A DNA stretch of 27,529 bases from Equadaptatus sp045601305 (lineage in GTDB: Bacteria; Synergistota; Synergistia; Synergistales; Synergistaceae), in assembly GCA_045601305.1 (NCBI GenBank), contig JAZRZG010000090.1, positions 1 to 27,529 on the forward strand, in the 5' to 3' direction. Shown here one piece after another: positions 5,962-15,114 of the stretch. A model generated the notes under the pieces. The model had not been told where the DNA came from and ran no database searches. It saw nothing but the letters and a program-made list of their open reading frames with translations. How positions within the stretch are numbered: the stretch's first letter is position 1; each line of letters opens with the position of its first letter. The translations under genes were made by a program, and so were the position numbers.

Positions 5962-7197
5962 TTAATATATTGGGTATGCAGCGCACAATTCGCTTACCTG
6001 TTTTGCAATGCGCGCCTTGTTTGCGTCAAAATCTTCTATGGCATCGGCTATGAAGCCTGCGATAAGTTTCATTTCCGGCTCTTTGAAGCCTCTGGTGGTT
6101 ACGGCGGGTGTGCCTATTCGCAGTCCGCTTGTCACAAGCGGAGAGGCAGGGTCGTTAAGCACGGCGTTTTTGTTTGCCGTGATGTGTACGCTGTCAAGTT
6201 TCTGTTCAAGCTCTTTGCCGGTGATGCCGCTGCCGATGAGGTTCAGCAGTATCAAATGGTTGTCTGTGCCGCCGGATACCATTTTGACGCCTCTTTCTGA
6301 CAGTGCATCTGCGAGAGCTGTTGCATTTTTGACCACCTGTCTGCCATACATTTTGAAATCATCGGTAAGAGCTTCGCCGAGTGCTACGGCTTTTGCCGCT
6401 ATTATGTGCATCAGCGGACCTCCCTGAATTCCGGGAAAAATTGCTTTGTCTATTGCCTTTGCGTATTTTTCTTTGCACAAAATCATTCCGCCTCTTGGGC
6501 CGCGCAGGGTTTTGTGCGTGGTGGTCGTGACAACGTCGGCATAGGGAACGGGAGAGGGGTGCACTCCAGCCGCGACAAGCCCTGCGATATGCGCCATATC
6601 AATCATAAGGTATGCGCCGACTTCGTCGGCTATTTTGCGGCAGTGTTCAAAGTCGATAATCCGAGGATAGGCGCTTGCCCCTGCCACTATCAGTTTCGGT
6701 CTGCAGGCTTTTGCGGTTTCAAGCATTGCGTCGTAATCGATGAGTTCTGTTTGTGGGTCAAGAGTGTATTGAACTGAGTTGAAATATTTGCCTGAAATGT
6801 TGACGGGCGCGCCGTGAGAAAGATGTCCGCCTTCGGACAGTTTCATTCCCATGACGGTGTCGCCCGGTTTGAGCAGCGCGTAGAAAACGGCTAAATTTGC
6901 CGACGCGCCGCAGTGCGGCTGAACATTGGCGTGTTCCGCTCCGAACAGTTTTTTTGCTCTGTCGCGGGCTGTGTTTTCGACTGCATCGACAAATTCGCAG
7001 CCGCCGTAGTATCTTGCGGAGGGATAGCCTTCGGCGTATTTGTTGGTGAGAACGCTTCCGGCAGCAAGCAGGACTGCTTTTGAGACAATATTTTCGCTTG
7101 CTATCAGTTCGATGTTTCCGCGCTGCCTGTTAAGCTCTTTTTCGCAGGCAGAGGCGACTTCCGAATCAAAATTTGACAATTCTTCAAAGAAAAACAT
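5962..7197 (-). CDS. glyA: Serine hydroxymethyltransferase
   Basis: This PLP enzyme converts serine and tetrahydrofolate into glycine and 5,10-methylene-THF. Both products feed purine synthesis: glycine goes to PurD and the folate unit to formyl transfer. The 411-residue length is typical. Family hallmarks are IELIASEN near residues 29-36, EGYPSARYYGG, and the PLP-binding lysine in TTTTHKTLRGPRGG (Lys229). A strong GGGAGG ribosome site lies 8 bases before ATG 7197, 16 bases downstream of the purL stop. Its place next to fhs makes a one-carbon pair at the end of the purine operon. Confidence 0.97.
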   Translation of the reverse strand: MFFFEELSNFDSEVASACEKELNRQRGNIELIASENIVSKAVLLAAGSVLTNKYAEGYPSARYYGGCEFVDAVENTARDRAKKLFGAEHANVQPHCGASANLAVFYALLKPGDTVMGMKLSEGGHLSHGAPVNISGKYFNSVQYTLDPQTELIDYDAMLETAKACRPKLIVAGASAYPRIIDFEHCRKIADEVGAYLMIDMAHIAGLVAAGVHPSPVPYADVVTTTTHKTLRGPRGGMILCKEKYAKAIDKAIFPGIQGGPLMHIIAAKAVALGEALTDDFKMYGRQVVKNATALADALSERGVKMVSGGTDNHLILLNLIGSGITGKELEQKLDSVHITANKNAVLNDPASPLVTSGLRIGTPAVTTRGFKEPEMKLIAGFIADAIEDFDANKARIAKQVSELCAAYPIY

Positions 7198-7213
7198 TTG
7201 CGAGTCCTCCCAA

Positions 7214-10200
7214 TCAACTGAAATATTTTACTGCCGCTTCAAACATACGGATGTCATAGCTTCCGGGTACGTTTTTGTATAGTCCCGCGCCTCTGCGTTC
7301 GCTGTGTCCCATTTTGCCGAAGACGCGTCCGTCCGGTGAGGTGATGCCTTCCACCGCGAAGATTGAGCCGTTTGGGTTGTAGTGTACGTCTGCGGAGGCG
7401 TTGCCTTCGAGGTCAACGTACTGTGTGGCTATCTGTCCGTTTGCCGCAAGTTTGCGTATCAGTTCTTCGGAGGCGAGGAAGCGCCCTTCGCCGTGGGAAA
7501 CAGGGCAGCTGTATATTTCGCCTGTGTTTGTGAGCGCAAGCCACGGTGATTTGTTTGAGGCGACGCGTGTTCTGACTATGCGCGACTGATGGCGCGCGAT
7601 TGTGTTAAAGGTCAGTGTCGGGCAGCTTTCGTCTGTGTCGATGATTTTTCCGAATGGCACAAGTCCGAGTTTGACGAGCGCCTGAAAGCCGTTGCATATT
7701 CCGCAGATAAGTCCGCCGCGCTTGTCGAGCAGCTCTGTGACTTTTTCTTTGACTGCCGCGTTGCGGAAGAATGCGGTTATGAATTTCGCGCTTCCGTCAG
7801 GTTCGTCAGCTCCCGAGAAGCCTCCGGGAATGAATATCATCTGTGAGTTTTCAAGCTGTTTTGCGAAGTATTCTACACTTTCGCTGATTGCAGCAGCGTT
7901 GAGGTTGCGTATTACTACGATTTCTGTTTCCGCGCCTGCGTCTTCCATTGCCTTGGCGCTGTCGTATTCGCAGTTTGTTCCCGGAAAGGCCGGAATGAGA
8001 ACTTTCGGGCGCGCGCATTTCGTGACTGCGGTTATGTGTTTGTCTGTTTCGTAACTGAAATTCTCAAAACTCCCTTTTGCGTCGGGAATGTTGCAGGCAA
8101 ATACAGGCTCAAGCTTGTTTTCGTAAAGCGAAAGAATTTCGCCGCATGAAATTTGTTCGTTTTTGTACGTGAATTTGCCGTCATCGGTTATGATGCCGAA
8201 AGTTTTTCCCTGCTCTGTGTCATCTGTGACTTCAAGCAGGAACGCGCCGTAGTCGTAATTGAAGATGTCGCCGATTGTGAGGCTTTTGTCAAAGGCAAAG
8301 CCGTAACCGTTGCCTATGCTCATTTTGATTACAGCTTCCGCGCAGCCGCCTATTCCCGGGGTGTAGCAGGCAACTGCTTTGCCGCTTCTGATAAGTTTTG
8401 TCACCTTGTCAAAGAGCGCAAGCAGGCTTTCCGCTTTCGGCAGTCCGTATTTGTCTTTTTCGGGCGCAAGGCGGATTACTCTGTGTCCCGCCTGTTTGAA
8501 TTCGGGCGATACAACGTCGTCTGTTTTCTGCGTTGTGACGGCAAAGGAGACGAGTGTCGGCGGTACGTCAAGTTTTTCAAAGCTGCCGCTCATTGAATCT
8601 TTTCCGCCTATTGCGGCAACGCCGAGTTCTTTTTGTGCCTTGAACGCGCCAAGCAGCGCCGCGAACGGTTTGCCCCAGCGTTTTGGGTTTTTCCCGAGTT
8701 TTTCAAAGTATTCCTGGAATGTGAGGTAAACGTCGTTAAATTCTGCGCCGCTTGCGATCAGCTTACATACTGACTCTGTCACTGCGAGGTATGCGCCGCG
8801 GCAGGGATTTTGCGACGTGATGAACGGGTTGTACCCCCAGCTCATGAGAGAGCAGTCATCGGTGTGTTTCTTTTCGACCGATATTTTCTGCACCATTGCC
8901 TGTGCGGGGGTGAGCTGATATTTGCCGCCGAACGGCATAAACACTGTGCCTGCGCCTATTGTGGAGTCAAAACGCTCCGAAAGTCCGCGTTTTGAGCAGC
9001 AGTTGAGGTCTGAGGCGACAGAACAGAGGTTGTCGGTAAAGCTTCCTCCGATTTCTTTTTCGCTGCTGCCTGCTTTTTCCGCTTCAACGGTGATATGTTT
9101 TTCCGCGCCGTTTGAGTCAAGGAATTCACGGCTGATGTCAACTATCGTTTTGCCGTTCCAGTGCATTCTGAGGCGCGGAAGTTCTGTTACAACGGCAACC
9201 TTGCATGCCTGAAGATTTTCTTTTGCCGCAAGGGCGAGGAAACGGTCGAGTTCTTTTGCTTCGACAACTACCGCCATGCGCTCCTGCGACTCGCTTATCG
9301 CAAGTTCCGTGCCGTCAAGTCCTTCATATTTTTTTGGTACTGCGTTAAGGTCTATTTCAAGTCCGTCCGCAAGTTCTCCGATTGCGACTGACACTCCGCC
9401 TGCGCCGAAGTCATTGCAGCGTTTTATCAGTCTGCTGGCTTCAGGATTTCTGAAAAGTCTCTGCAATTTTCGTTCTTCCGGCGCGTTGCCTTTCTGCACT
9501 TCTGCGCCGCAGGTTTCTACGGAGTGGCTGTTGTGCGCCTTTGACGCGCCTGTCGCGCCGCCTATGCCGTCGCGGCCTGTGCTTCCGCCGAGAAGTATTA
9601 CGACATCTCCCGGGGCAGGGCGTTCGCGGCGGACGTTTTCCGCAGGCGCCGCGGCGATTACCGCGCCTATTTCCATGCGTTTTGCGGCGTATCCCGGGTG
9701 ATAGATTTCGTCAACTATGCCTGTGGCAAGTCCTATCTGGTTGCCGTAGGAGGAGTAGCCGTTTGCGGCTGTCGTGACGATTTTTCTCTGCGGCAGTTTG
9801 CCGTGTATCGTTTCGCTGACCGGCTGAAGAGGGTCTGCCGCGCCTGTGATTCTCATTGCGCCGTAAACGTAGGAACGGCCTGAAAGAGGGTCGCGGATAG
9901 CGCCGCCTACGCAGGTTGCCGCACCTCCGAAAGGTTCTATTTCCGTCGGGTGGTTGTGTGTTTCGTTTTTGAAGAGGAGAAGCCACGGCTCTTTGACGCC
10001 GTCTGCTTCTATTTCGATTTTTACCGTGCAGGCGTTGATTTCTTCCGATTCGTCAAGTTTGTCGAGCTTTCCGTTGGTATTCAGATATTTTCCGGCAAGC
10101 GTGCCTATGTCCATGAGAGATACAGGTTTTGTTCTGTTAAGCTCTTTTCTTGCCGAGATATATTCCTCCCAGCATTGCTGGAGCAGTTCGTCGTCAAAGC

Positions 10201-10903
10201 TGACCTTGTCGATTATCGTGTTGAAGGTTGTGTGTCTGCAATGGTCTGACCAGTAGGTGTCAGTGAGTTTGATTTCCGTGATTGTCGGGTCTCTGCCCTC
10301 TTTTTGGAACTCTCGCTGGAAGAACGCAAGGTCATCAAGGTCCATAGCAAGACCGTTCATTGCAAGGAATTCCGCAAGCTGTTCTTCGCTGAAATCTCTG
10401 AACCCTTCGATTGTTTCAACGTCTGCCGGAATTGCGTAATCTGTTTTGAGCGTTGCAGGAAGCGAAAGCTGCGCTTCGCGTGCTTCGACAGGGTTGATAA
10501 CGTATTTTTTGATGTCGTTAAGATTTTCCTGGGTGATTGCGCCGTAAAGGGCATACACTTTCGCCGAACGAACGAGCGGGCGTTCGCCCTGTGAGATTAT
10601 CTGTATGCACTGCGCGGCAGAGTCTGCTCTCTGGTCAAACTGACCGGGCAGATATTCGACCGCAAAAACAATGGCGTCATCAAGATCGGGCTCCCGTACG
10701 GCAATATCAAGCTGAGGCTCGGAGAAGACAACCTTTTTTGCGTACTCAAAAAGCTCAGGGTCGATGTCTTCCGCATCATAGCGGTTGAGAATGCGGATAT
10801 TTGTGAGTCCGGTTATTCCGAGAAGTGTGCGGAGGTCGTTCAGAAGCGTTTTTGCTTCGTTGGCAAGCTCCGCTTTCTTTTCTACAAAAACCCGATAGAC
10901 CAT
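7214..10903 (-). CDS. purL: Phosphoribosylformylglycinamidine synthase, single-chain (large PurL)
   Basis: This enzyme turns FGAR plus glutamine and ATP into FGAM. At 1229 residues it is the fused form that does not need separate PurS and PurQ. Residues 1-150 form the PurS-like start. The synthetase core follows with TYWSDHCRHTTF (about 216-227) and KNETHNHPTEIEPF (about 312-325). The glutaminase domain starts near 960, with FPGTNCEYD, the nucleophile in GICNGFQ (Cys1070), and the His/Glu pair in MGHSER (His1200, Glu1202). All three catalytic residues are present, in contrast with the degenerate PurF here. The N-terminus resembles the clostridial large PurL clade. Its ATG shares one base with the purD stop (TAATG), which indicates translational coupling. 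Confidence 0.97.
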   Translation of the reverse strand: MVYRVFVEKKAELANEAKTLLNDLRTLLGITGLTNIRILNRYDAEDIDPELFEYAKKVVFSEPQLDIAVREPDLDDAIVFAVEYLPGQFDQRADSAAQCIQIISQGERPLVRSAKVYALYGAITQENLNDIKKYVINPVEAREAQLSLPATLKTDYAIPADVETIEGFRDFSEEQLAEFLAMNGLAMDLDDLAFFQREFQKEGRDPTITEIKLTDTYWSDHCRHTTFNTIIDKVSFDDELLQQCWEEYISARKELNRTKPVSLMDIGTLAGKYLNTNGKLDKLDESEEINACTVKIEIEADGVKEPWLLLFKNETHNHPTEIEPFGGAATCVGGAIRDPLSGRSYVYGAMRITGAADPLQPVSETIHGKLPQRKIVTTAANGYSSYGNQIGLATGIVDEIYHPGYAAKRMEIGAVIAAAPAENVRRERPAPGDVVILLGGSTGRDGIGGATGASKAHNSHSVETCGAEVQKGNAPEERKLQRLFRNPEASRLIKRCNDFGAGGVSVAIGELADGLEIDLNAVPKKYEGLDGTELAISESQERMAVVVEAKELDRFLALAAKENLQACKVAVVTELPRLRMHWNGKTIVDISREFLDSNGAEKHITVEAEKAGSSEKEIGGSFTDNLCSVASDLNCCSKRGLSERFDSTIGAGTVFMPFGGKYQLTPAQAMVQKISVEKKHTDDCSLMSWGYNPFITSQNPCRGAYLAVTESVCKLIASGAEFNDVYLTFQEYFEKLGKNPKRWGKPFAALLGAFKAQKELGVAAIGGKDSMSGSFEKLDVPPTLVSFAVTTQKTDDVVSPEFKQAGHRVIRLAPEKDKYGLPKAESLLALFDKVTKLIRSGKAVACYTPGIGGCAEAVIKMSIGNGYGFAFDKSLTIGDIFNYDYGAFLLEVTDDTEQGKTFGIITDDGKFTYKNEQISCGEILSLYENKLEPVFACNIPDAKGSFENFSYETDKHITAVTKCARPKVLIPAFPGTNCEYDSAKAMEDAGAETEIVVIRNLNAAAISESVEYFAKQLENSQMIFIPGGFSGADEPDGSAKFITAFFRNAAVKEKVTELLDKRGGLICGICNGFQALVKLGLVPFGKIIDTDESCPTLTFNTIARHQSRIVRTRVASNKSPWLALTNTGEIYSCPVSHGEGRFLASEELIRKLAANGQIATQYVDLEGNASADVHYNPNGSIFAVEGITSPDGRVFGKMGHSERRGAGLYKNVPGSYDIRMFEAAVKYFS

Positions 10904-12168
10904 TACCTGCCTGCTTTCATTGCCCGCGCGCCTATGTCATGACGGTAGTAAGCGTTCGCAAAGCTGATTTTGCCTACAAGTTTGTATGCCGCATCGACAG
11001 CGTCTTTGAGCGTGTCTGCAACTTCGGTTGCGCCCAGAACTCTGCCGCCGTTTGTGAGCAGTTTTCCCTCTTTGAGAACTGCGCCGGCAACGTAAACTTT
11101 GTCTGCTGTTTCAGCCGGAATATCCATTTCAAAGCCCTTTTCGTAGCTTTGCGGATAGCCTTTTGACGCCATGATTACGCAGCAGGCGTGTTTTTTGCTG
11201 AAACGCACTTCCGTTTCGGCAAGGTGTTCTTCCGTAACCGCCTGCATGACTGTGAGCAGGTCGCTTTCAAGCAGAGGCAGCACTACCTGTGTCTCAGGAT
11301 CGCCGAAACGGCAGTTGTATTCAATTACTTTTGGCCCGTCTTTTGTGAGCATCAGTCCGAAATAGAGACAGCCCTTGAAAGTGCGTCCTTCGGCATTCAT
11401 TGCCTTTATTGTCGGAAGGAAAATTGTTTCCATGCAGATTTTCGCAATTTCGTCAGTGTAATAGGGGTTAGGGGCAACAGTTCCCATGCCGCCTGTGTTT
11501 AAACCTGTGTCATTGTCGCCGGCGCGTTTGTGGTCCATGGAGGAAATCATGGGTACTACCACCTTGCCGTCTGTGAAGGAAAGCACGGAAACTTCAGGAC
11601 CTTCAAGGAATTCTTCAATAACGACTCTGTCGCCGCTTGCGCCGAATTTCTTATTCTGCATCATTTCTACAACGGCGGTTTTTGCTTCTTCTCTCGTCAT
11701 GGCAATGATAACGCCTTTGCCGAGGGCAAGTCCGTCTGCCTTGACAACTGTCGGAATAGGCGCAGTTTCGAGATATGCGAGAGCCTTGTCCAAGTCATCA
11801 AAAATTTCGTATGCGGCAGTCGGAATGTTGTATTTTTTCATAAGATTTTTTGAGAAAACCTTGCTGCCTTCGATTATTGCCGCGTTTGCGCGGGGGCCGA
11901 AGCAGGGAATTCCGGCAGCTTCAAGCCTGTCAACGCAGCCTAAAACAAGGGGGTCGTCAGGCGCTACTACCGCGTAGTCTATTTTGTTTTCCTGTGCGAA
12001 TTTCGCAATGCCGCAGGCATCTTTGGCGCTTATATCAACGCAGGTTGCGTCTGCCGCTATTCCGCCGTTTCCCGGGAGCGCGAAGATTTCTTCAACGGCA
12101 GGATTTTCTTTGAGTTTTTTGATAATGGCGTGCTCTCTTCCGCCGCCGCCAACTACAAGAAGCTTCAT
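10903..12168 (-). CDS. purD: Phosphoribosylamine-glycine ligase (GAR synthetase)
   Basis: This ATP-grasp enzyme couples phosphoribosylamine to glycine. The 421-residue protein opens with VVGGGGREHAIIKKL. It also has the ATP-grasp lysine region VVKADGLALGKGVIIA and the metal-binding stretch YNCRFGDPETQVVLPLL. Length and motifs are normal for PurD. A GGTGACG ribosome site precedes ATG 12168, 11 bases after the AICAR transformylase stop, and the stop codon overlaps the purL start. Glycine can come from GlyA of the same operon. Confidence 0.97.
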   Translation of the reverse strand: MKLLVVGGGGREHAIIKKLKENPAVEEIFALPGNGGIAADATCVDISAKDACGIAKFAQENKIDYAVVAPDDPLVLGCVDRLEAAGIPCFGPRANAAIIEGSKVFSKNLMKKYNIPTAAYEIFDDLDKALAYLETAPIPTVVKADGLALGKGVIIAMTREEAKTAVVEMMQNKKFGASGDRVVIEEFLEGPEVSVLSFTDGKVVVPMISSMDHKRAGDNDTGLNTGGMGTVAPNPYYTDEIAKICMETIFLPTIKAMNAEGRTFKGCLYFGLMLTKDGPKVIEYNCRFGDPETQVVLPLLESDLLTVMQAVTEEHLAETEVRFSKKHACCVIMASKGYPQSYEKGFEMDIPAETADKVYVAGAVLKEGKLLTNGGRVLGATEVADTLKDAVDAAYKLVGKISFANAYYRHDIGARAMKAGR

Positions 12169-12179
12169 GGCGTCACCGA

Positions 12180-13358
12180 TTAGTGATGGAAGAGGCGCAT
12201 GCCTGTGAAGGCAAGAACCATGTTGTATTTGTCGGCTGTTTCGATGACGTTGTCGTCACGGATTGAGCCTCCCGGTTCTGCGATGTACTGCGCGCCCGAT
12301 TTTCTTGCGCGTTCAATATTGTCGCCGAACGGGAAGAAGGCGTCGCTTCCGACTGTTACGCCGCTCTGAGTGGCAATCCAAGCCTTCTTTTCTTCGCGCG
12401 TGAACACTTCCGGCTTGACCTTGAAAATCTTCTGCCAAGTGCCTTCCGCGAGAACATCTTCATATTCGTCGGAGATGTAAACGTCAATCGCGTTGTCGCG
12501 TTCAGGGCGTTTGAGCGTGTCAACAAACTGCAATGCAAGAACCTTCGGGCTCTGACGGAGATACCAGTTGTCTGCTTTGCTGCCGGCGAGTCTCGTGCAG
12601 TGAATTCTGCTCTGCTGACCTGCGCCTACGCCGATTGCCTGTCCGTCTTTGACGTAGCAGACGGAGTTTGACTGTGTGTATTTGAGCGTGATAAGCGAAA
12701 CGATGAGGTCTATTTTTGCCTGTTTCGGAAGCTCTTTGTTTTTCGTTACGATGTTTTCGAGCAGCGCTTCGTCAATTTTGAAGTTGTTGTGTCCCTGTTC
12801 AAAGGTGACGCCGAAAACGTCTTTGTATTCCTGAAGCGCCGGAACGTATGCGGAATCAATTTTCACAACGTTGTAATTGCCTTTTTTCTTTGTTTTGAGG
12901 ATTTCAAGTGCTTCCGGCGTGTAGTCCGGCGCAATTATGCCGTCGGAAACTTCTGCTTTGAGATATTCTGCCGTGTCCGCATCGCAAGTGTCGCTGAGTG
13001 CCGCCCAGTCGCCGTATGAGCAGAGCCTGTCAGCTCCGCGCGCTCTGATATATGCGTATGCAATCGGGCTGAGTTCCTTTTCTGTTTCCACAAAATAGAT
13101 TTTTTTGTCTGTATCGCTGAGAGGAATACCTACTGCCGCGCCTGCTGGTGAAACGTGCTTGAAGCTTGCCGCTGAAGGAAGTCCTGTCGCCTCTTTGAGT
13201 TCCTTGACAAGCTGCCATGAGTTGAAGGCGTCAAGAAGGTTGATGAAGCCCGGGCGTCCGTTGAGAACTGTGATTGGAAGCTCAGAGCCGTCTCTCATAA
13301 AGATTTTTGCCGGTTTCTGATTAGGGTTGCAGCCGTATTTGAGTTCACATTCTTTCAT
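12180..13358 (-). CDS. Stand-alone AICAR transformylase (PurH C-domain equivalent)
   Basis: The 392-residue protein corresponds to the formyltransferase part of PurH (AICAR + 10-formyl-THF to FAICAR) without the usual N-terminal IMP cyclohydrolase domain. The catalytic Lys-His pair is in FKHVSPAG (Lys67, His68), where fused PurH has FKHxNPCG-like sequence. Other family blocks are TQSNSVCYVKDGQAIGVGAGQ, VGSDAFFPFGDNIERA and YIAEPGGSIRDDNVIE. It lies 4 bases after the separate cyclohydrolase gene, so the two together replace bifunctional PurH. The match is to the alternate-form family of some anaerobes. I leave the symbol blank because purH normally means the fused enzyme. Confidence 0.93.
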   Translation of the reverse strand: MKECELKYGCNPNQKPAKIFMRDGSELPITVLNGRPGFINLLDAFNSWQLVKELKEATGLPSAASFKHVSPAGAAVGIPLSDTDKKIYFVETEKELSPIAYAYIRARGADRLCSYGDWAALSDTCDADTAEYLKAEVSDGIIAPDYTPEALEILKTKKKGNYNVVKIDSAYVPALQEYKDVFGVTFEQGHNNFKIDEALLENIVTKNKELPKQAKIDLIVSLITLKYTQSNSVCYVKDGQAIGVGAGQQSRIHCTRLAGSKADNWYLRQSPKVLALQFVDTLKRPERDNAIDVYISDEYEDVLAEGTWQKIFKVKPEVFTREEKKAWIATQSGVTVGSDAFFPFGDNIERARKSGAQYIAEPGGSIRDDNVIETADKYNMVLAFTGMRLFHH

Positions 13359-13362
13359 AGTC

Positions 13363-13992
13363 TTAGTCTCCCAGATTTTTATTGTAGATTTTTACTTCGC
13401 CGTTTACGTTCGTGTAGAGTGAAACCTTGTTGTCGTCGTTAAGTGCCGCCCAGACTTCGTCAGGCTCAGGCATTTCGACCTCTATCGGCTCTCCTTCAAA
13501 ACTCGGAAGAGGCTTGCCGTCGCCTACGTAAGTGCTGATGAAATAGCCTTTGCCCTCTTCGCAGTCTTCATAGCAGAAAAATTCGCGGAGGCATTTGCCG
13601 TCCTTGTGTTTGAGAATTGAGATGTCAAAACCGCCTTCTGGGTAGAGCATTGCTGAAATTCTCGGCGTGAAATTCGGTTCGTCAGGCTCATATTCGCGTG
13701 CCATGCAGCCGCCGAAGAAACCGTGTTCCATGATTGTGTCTGTCTGATTGCCGTTTGTGACAATAAGACCGTCTGCCGTTTCGCGGACAGGATGGTAGAT
13801 GATGAGGCTGGGATCTTCCATCTTGCCTGCGTCATGGGCTTCTGTCTGAATGCCGTCGTCAGTGAGTGAAAAAATGCGGTTGCGGCTGTTTGCGGAACGT
13901 CCCATGATGAAGTAGTAAACGCGGTTTTTGCCTACAACAATGCCGCGTCCCGGATAGGAATTGTTTCTGAGAATCTCGAGCAGATTTTTCAT
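13363..13992 (-). CDS. PurO-type IMP cyclohydrolase
   Basis: The 209-residue protein resembles the IMP_cyclohyd (PurO) family first known from archaea. It begins with NNSYPGRGIVVG (Tyr13 to Gly17) and continues with GRSANSRNR (residues 31-39), the pattern of PurO proteins. It would close the ring of FAICAR to give IMP, the last step of the pathway. The gene sits 4 bases upstream of the stand-alone AICAR transformylase. Neither protein contains the PurH N-terminal domain, so this pair completes the route. A GGGGAG ribosome site precedes ATG 13992. The assignment rests on recognised motifs and strict context, not on alignment. Confidence 0.85.
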   Translation of the reverse strand: MKNLLEILRNNSYPGRGIVVGKNRVYYFIMGRSANSRNRIFSLTDDGIQTEAHDAGKMEDPSLIIYHPVRETADGLIVTNGNQTDTIMEHGFFGGCMAREYEPDEPNFTPRISAMLYPEGGFDISILKHKDGKCLREFFCYEDCEEGKGYFISTYVGDGKPLPSFEGEPIEVEMPEPDEVWAALNDDNKVSLYTNVNGEVKIYNKNLGD

Positions 13993-14049
13993 TTGTTACT
14001 CCCCGCTTTCTGAAAGAATTTTGAATGTAAAATAACTGATTAACAAATA

Positions 14050-14508
14050 TTATTGGCTGCATTTGCCGTATATTTCGGCTGTGCGCAGTCTGATTATGCA
14101 GACTGAATTTACGATGTTTTCCGTGATTTCGTACGGAGTTCTGATGAATTTTTCCTTTATCATTGTCAGTGCTTTTTTCTTTTCGTCAAAATCTGTCACA
14201 ATTTCGGCATCTCCGAAGCCTGTGACAGATTTGTAGTGCATGGTGTAGCTGCGTGTTTGTGGATTTTCGTAATATTCCGCGAAAGAAACAAGGCTGAAAG
14301 CTGCTTTGCTGTTTGACTTTATTATGTCGAGTTTCAGCCCCTCTTTTGCACAGTGAAAGTAGAAATTTTTGCCGTCGTAAACGTGGCTCAGCACAACCGC
14401 ATACGGTTTTCCGTCAGGCATCGCAAGCGAAAGCGTAAGATACTGCGCTTCGGCGATGACGGCATCTATCCAGGTTCTGTCGGTGATTTCCCTGTCAGTG
14501 CGTCTCAT
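14050..14508 (-). CDS. Pyridoxamine 5'-phosphate oxidase-like flavoprotein (NimA-like)
   Basis: The 152-residue protein fits the FMN-binding split-barrel (PNPOx-like, COG3467/NimA-like) group. Family blocks are MRRTDREI, YLTLSLAMPDGKPYAVVLSHVYDGKNFYFH, GLKLDIIKSNSKAAF and YKSVTGFGDAEIV. Relatives bind FMN or haem and some reduce nitroaromatics; no purine role is known. It overlaps the purN stop by ATGA, so it is translated as part of the purine operon, yet it matches no step of the pathway. Possible explanations are a redox or flavin house-keeping gene caught in the operon, or an accessory factor for a redox-sensitive enzyme such as the Fe-S PurF. The family is clear; the function is not. Confidence 0.85.
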   Translation of the reverse strand: MRRTDREITDRTWIDAVIAEAQYLTLSLAMPDGKPYAVVLSHVYDGKNFYFHCAKEGLKLDIIKSNSKAAFSLVSFAEYYENPQTRSYTMHYKSVTGFGDAEIVTDFDEKKKALTMIKEKFIRTPYEITENIVNSVCIIRLRTAEIYGKCSQ

Positions 14509-15113
14509 TGTCCGTTTTTCGCTATTTCTGCCGCGACCATTTCAGCGGCTTTCGGAAGCAATATCCATTCTGCCTGTTCCATAACGCGTTTTTGCAGAAT
14601 TTCCGGCGTGTCGCCCTCTTTGATCTCAACGGCTTTTTGCAGAATGATTTTGCCGCCGTCGGGAATTTCGTTCACGAAATGTACCGTAGCACCTGTAACC
14701 TTTACGCCGTATTTCAGCGCTTCCTCATGAACCTTGAGACCGTAGTAGCCTTTTCCGCAGAAGGAGGGGATGAGCGCCGGATGTACGTTGATTATTCTGT
14801 TTTCAAAATGACGAGTGAATTTTTCGCTGAGTATTGACATGAAGCCGCCGAGTATTATTAGCTGTATGCCGTTTTCTTCAAGCGCTTCCGTAAGTTTGTC
14901 TTCAAACTGTTCCTGTCCGCCGCACTCCTTTTTTGTTATGCAGAGGGCTTTTACTCCTGCGTTTGCCGCGCGTTCAAGGGCATAAGCCTTGGAATTGTTG
15001 GAGACTACAAGCGCTATTTCACCGCTCGGAATTTTGCCTGCCTTTTCCGCGTCAAGCAGCGCCTGCAGATTTGTACCCCCGCCTGAAACAAGTACAGCTA
15101 TTTGGGTCTTCAT
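14505..15113 (-). CDS. purN: Phosphoribosylglycinamide formyltransferase (10-formyl-THF dependent)
   Basis: PurN moves a formyl group from 10-formyl-THF to GAR. The 202-residue protein has the N-terminal GGGTNLQALLDA phosphate loop. Catalytic residues fit Asn109 and His111 in INVHPALIPSF and Asp152 in EIPDGGKII. The FCGKGYYGLKVHE segment after the His is a few residues longer than in the E. coli enzyme, a variant I recall from clostridial PurN proteins. It starts 1 base after the channel gene ends, and its TGA overlaps the next gene's ATG. Its co-substrate is supplied by fhs at the end of the operon. Confidence 0.96.
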   Translation of the reverse strand: MKTQIAVLVSGGGTNLQALLDAEKAGKIPSGEIALVVSNNSKAYALERAANAGVKALCITKKECGGQEQFEDKLTEALEENGIQLIILGGFMSILSEKFTRHFENRIINVHPALIPSFCGKGYYGLKVHEEALKYGVKVTGATVHFVNEIPDGGKIILQKAVEIKEGDTPEILQKRVMEQAEWILLPKAAEMVAAEIAKNGQ

Positions 15114-15114
15114 C

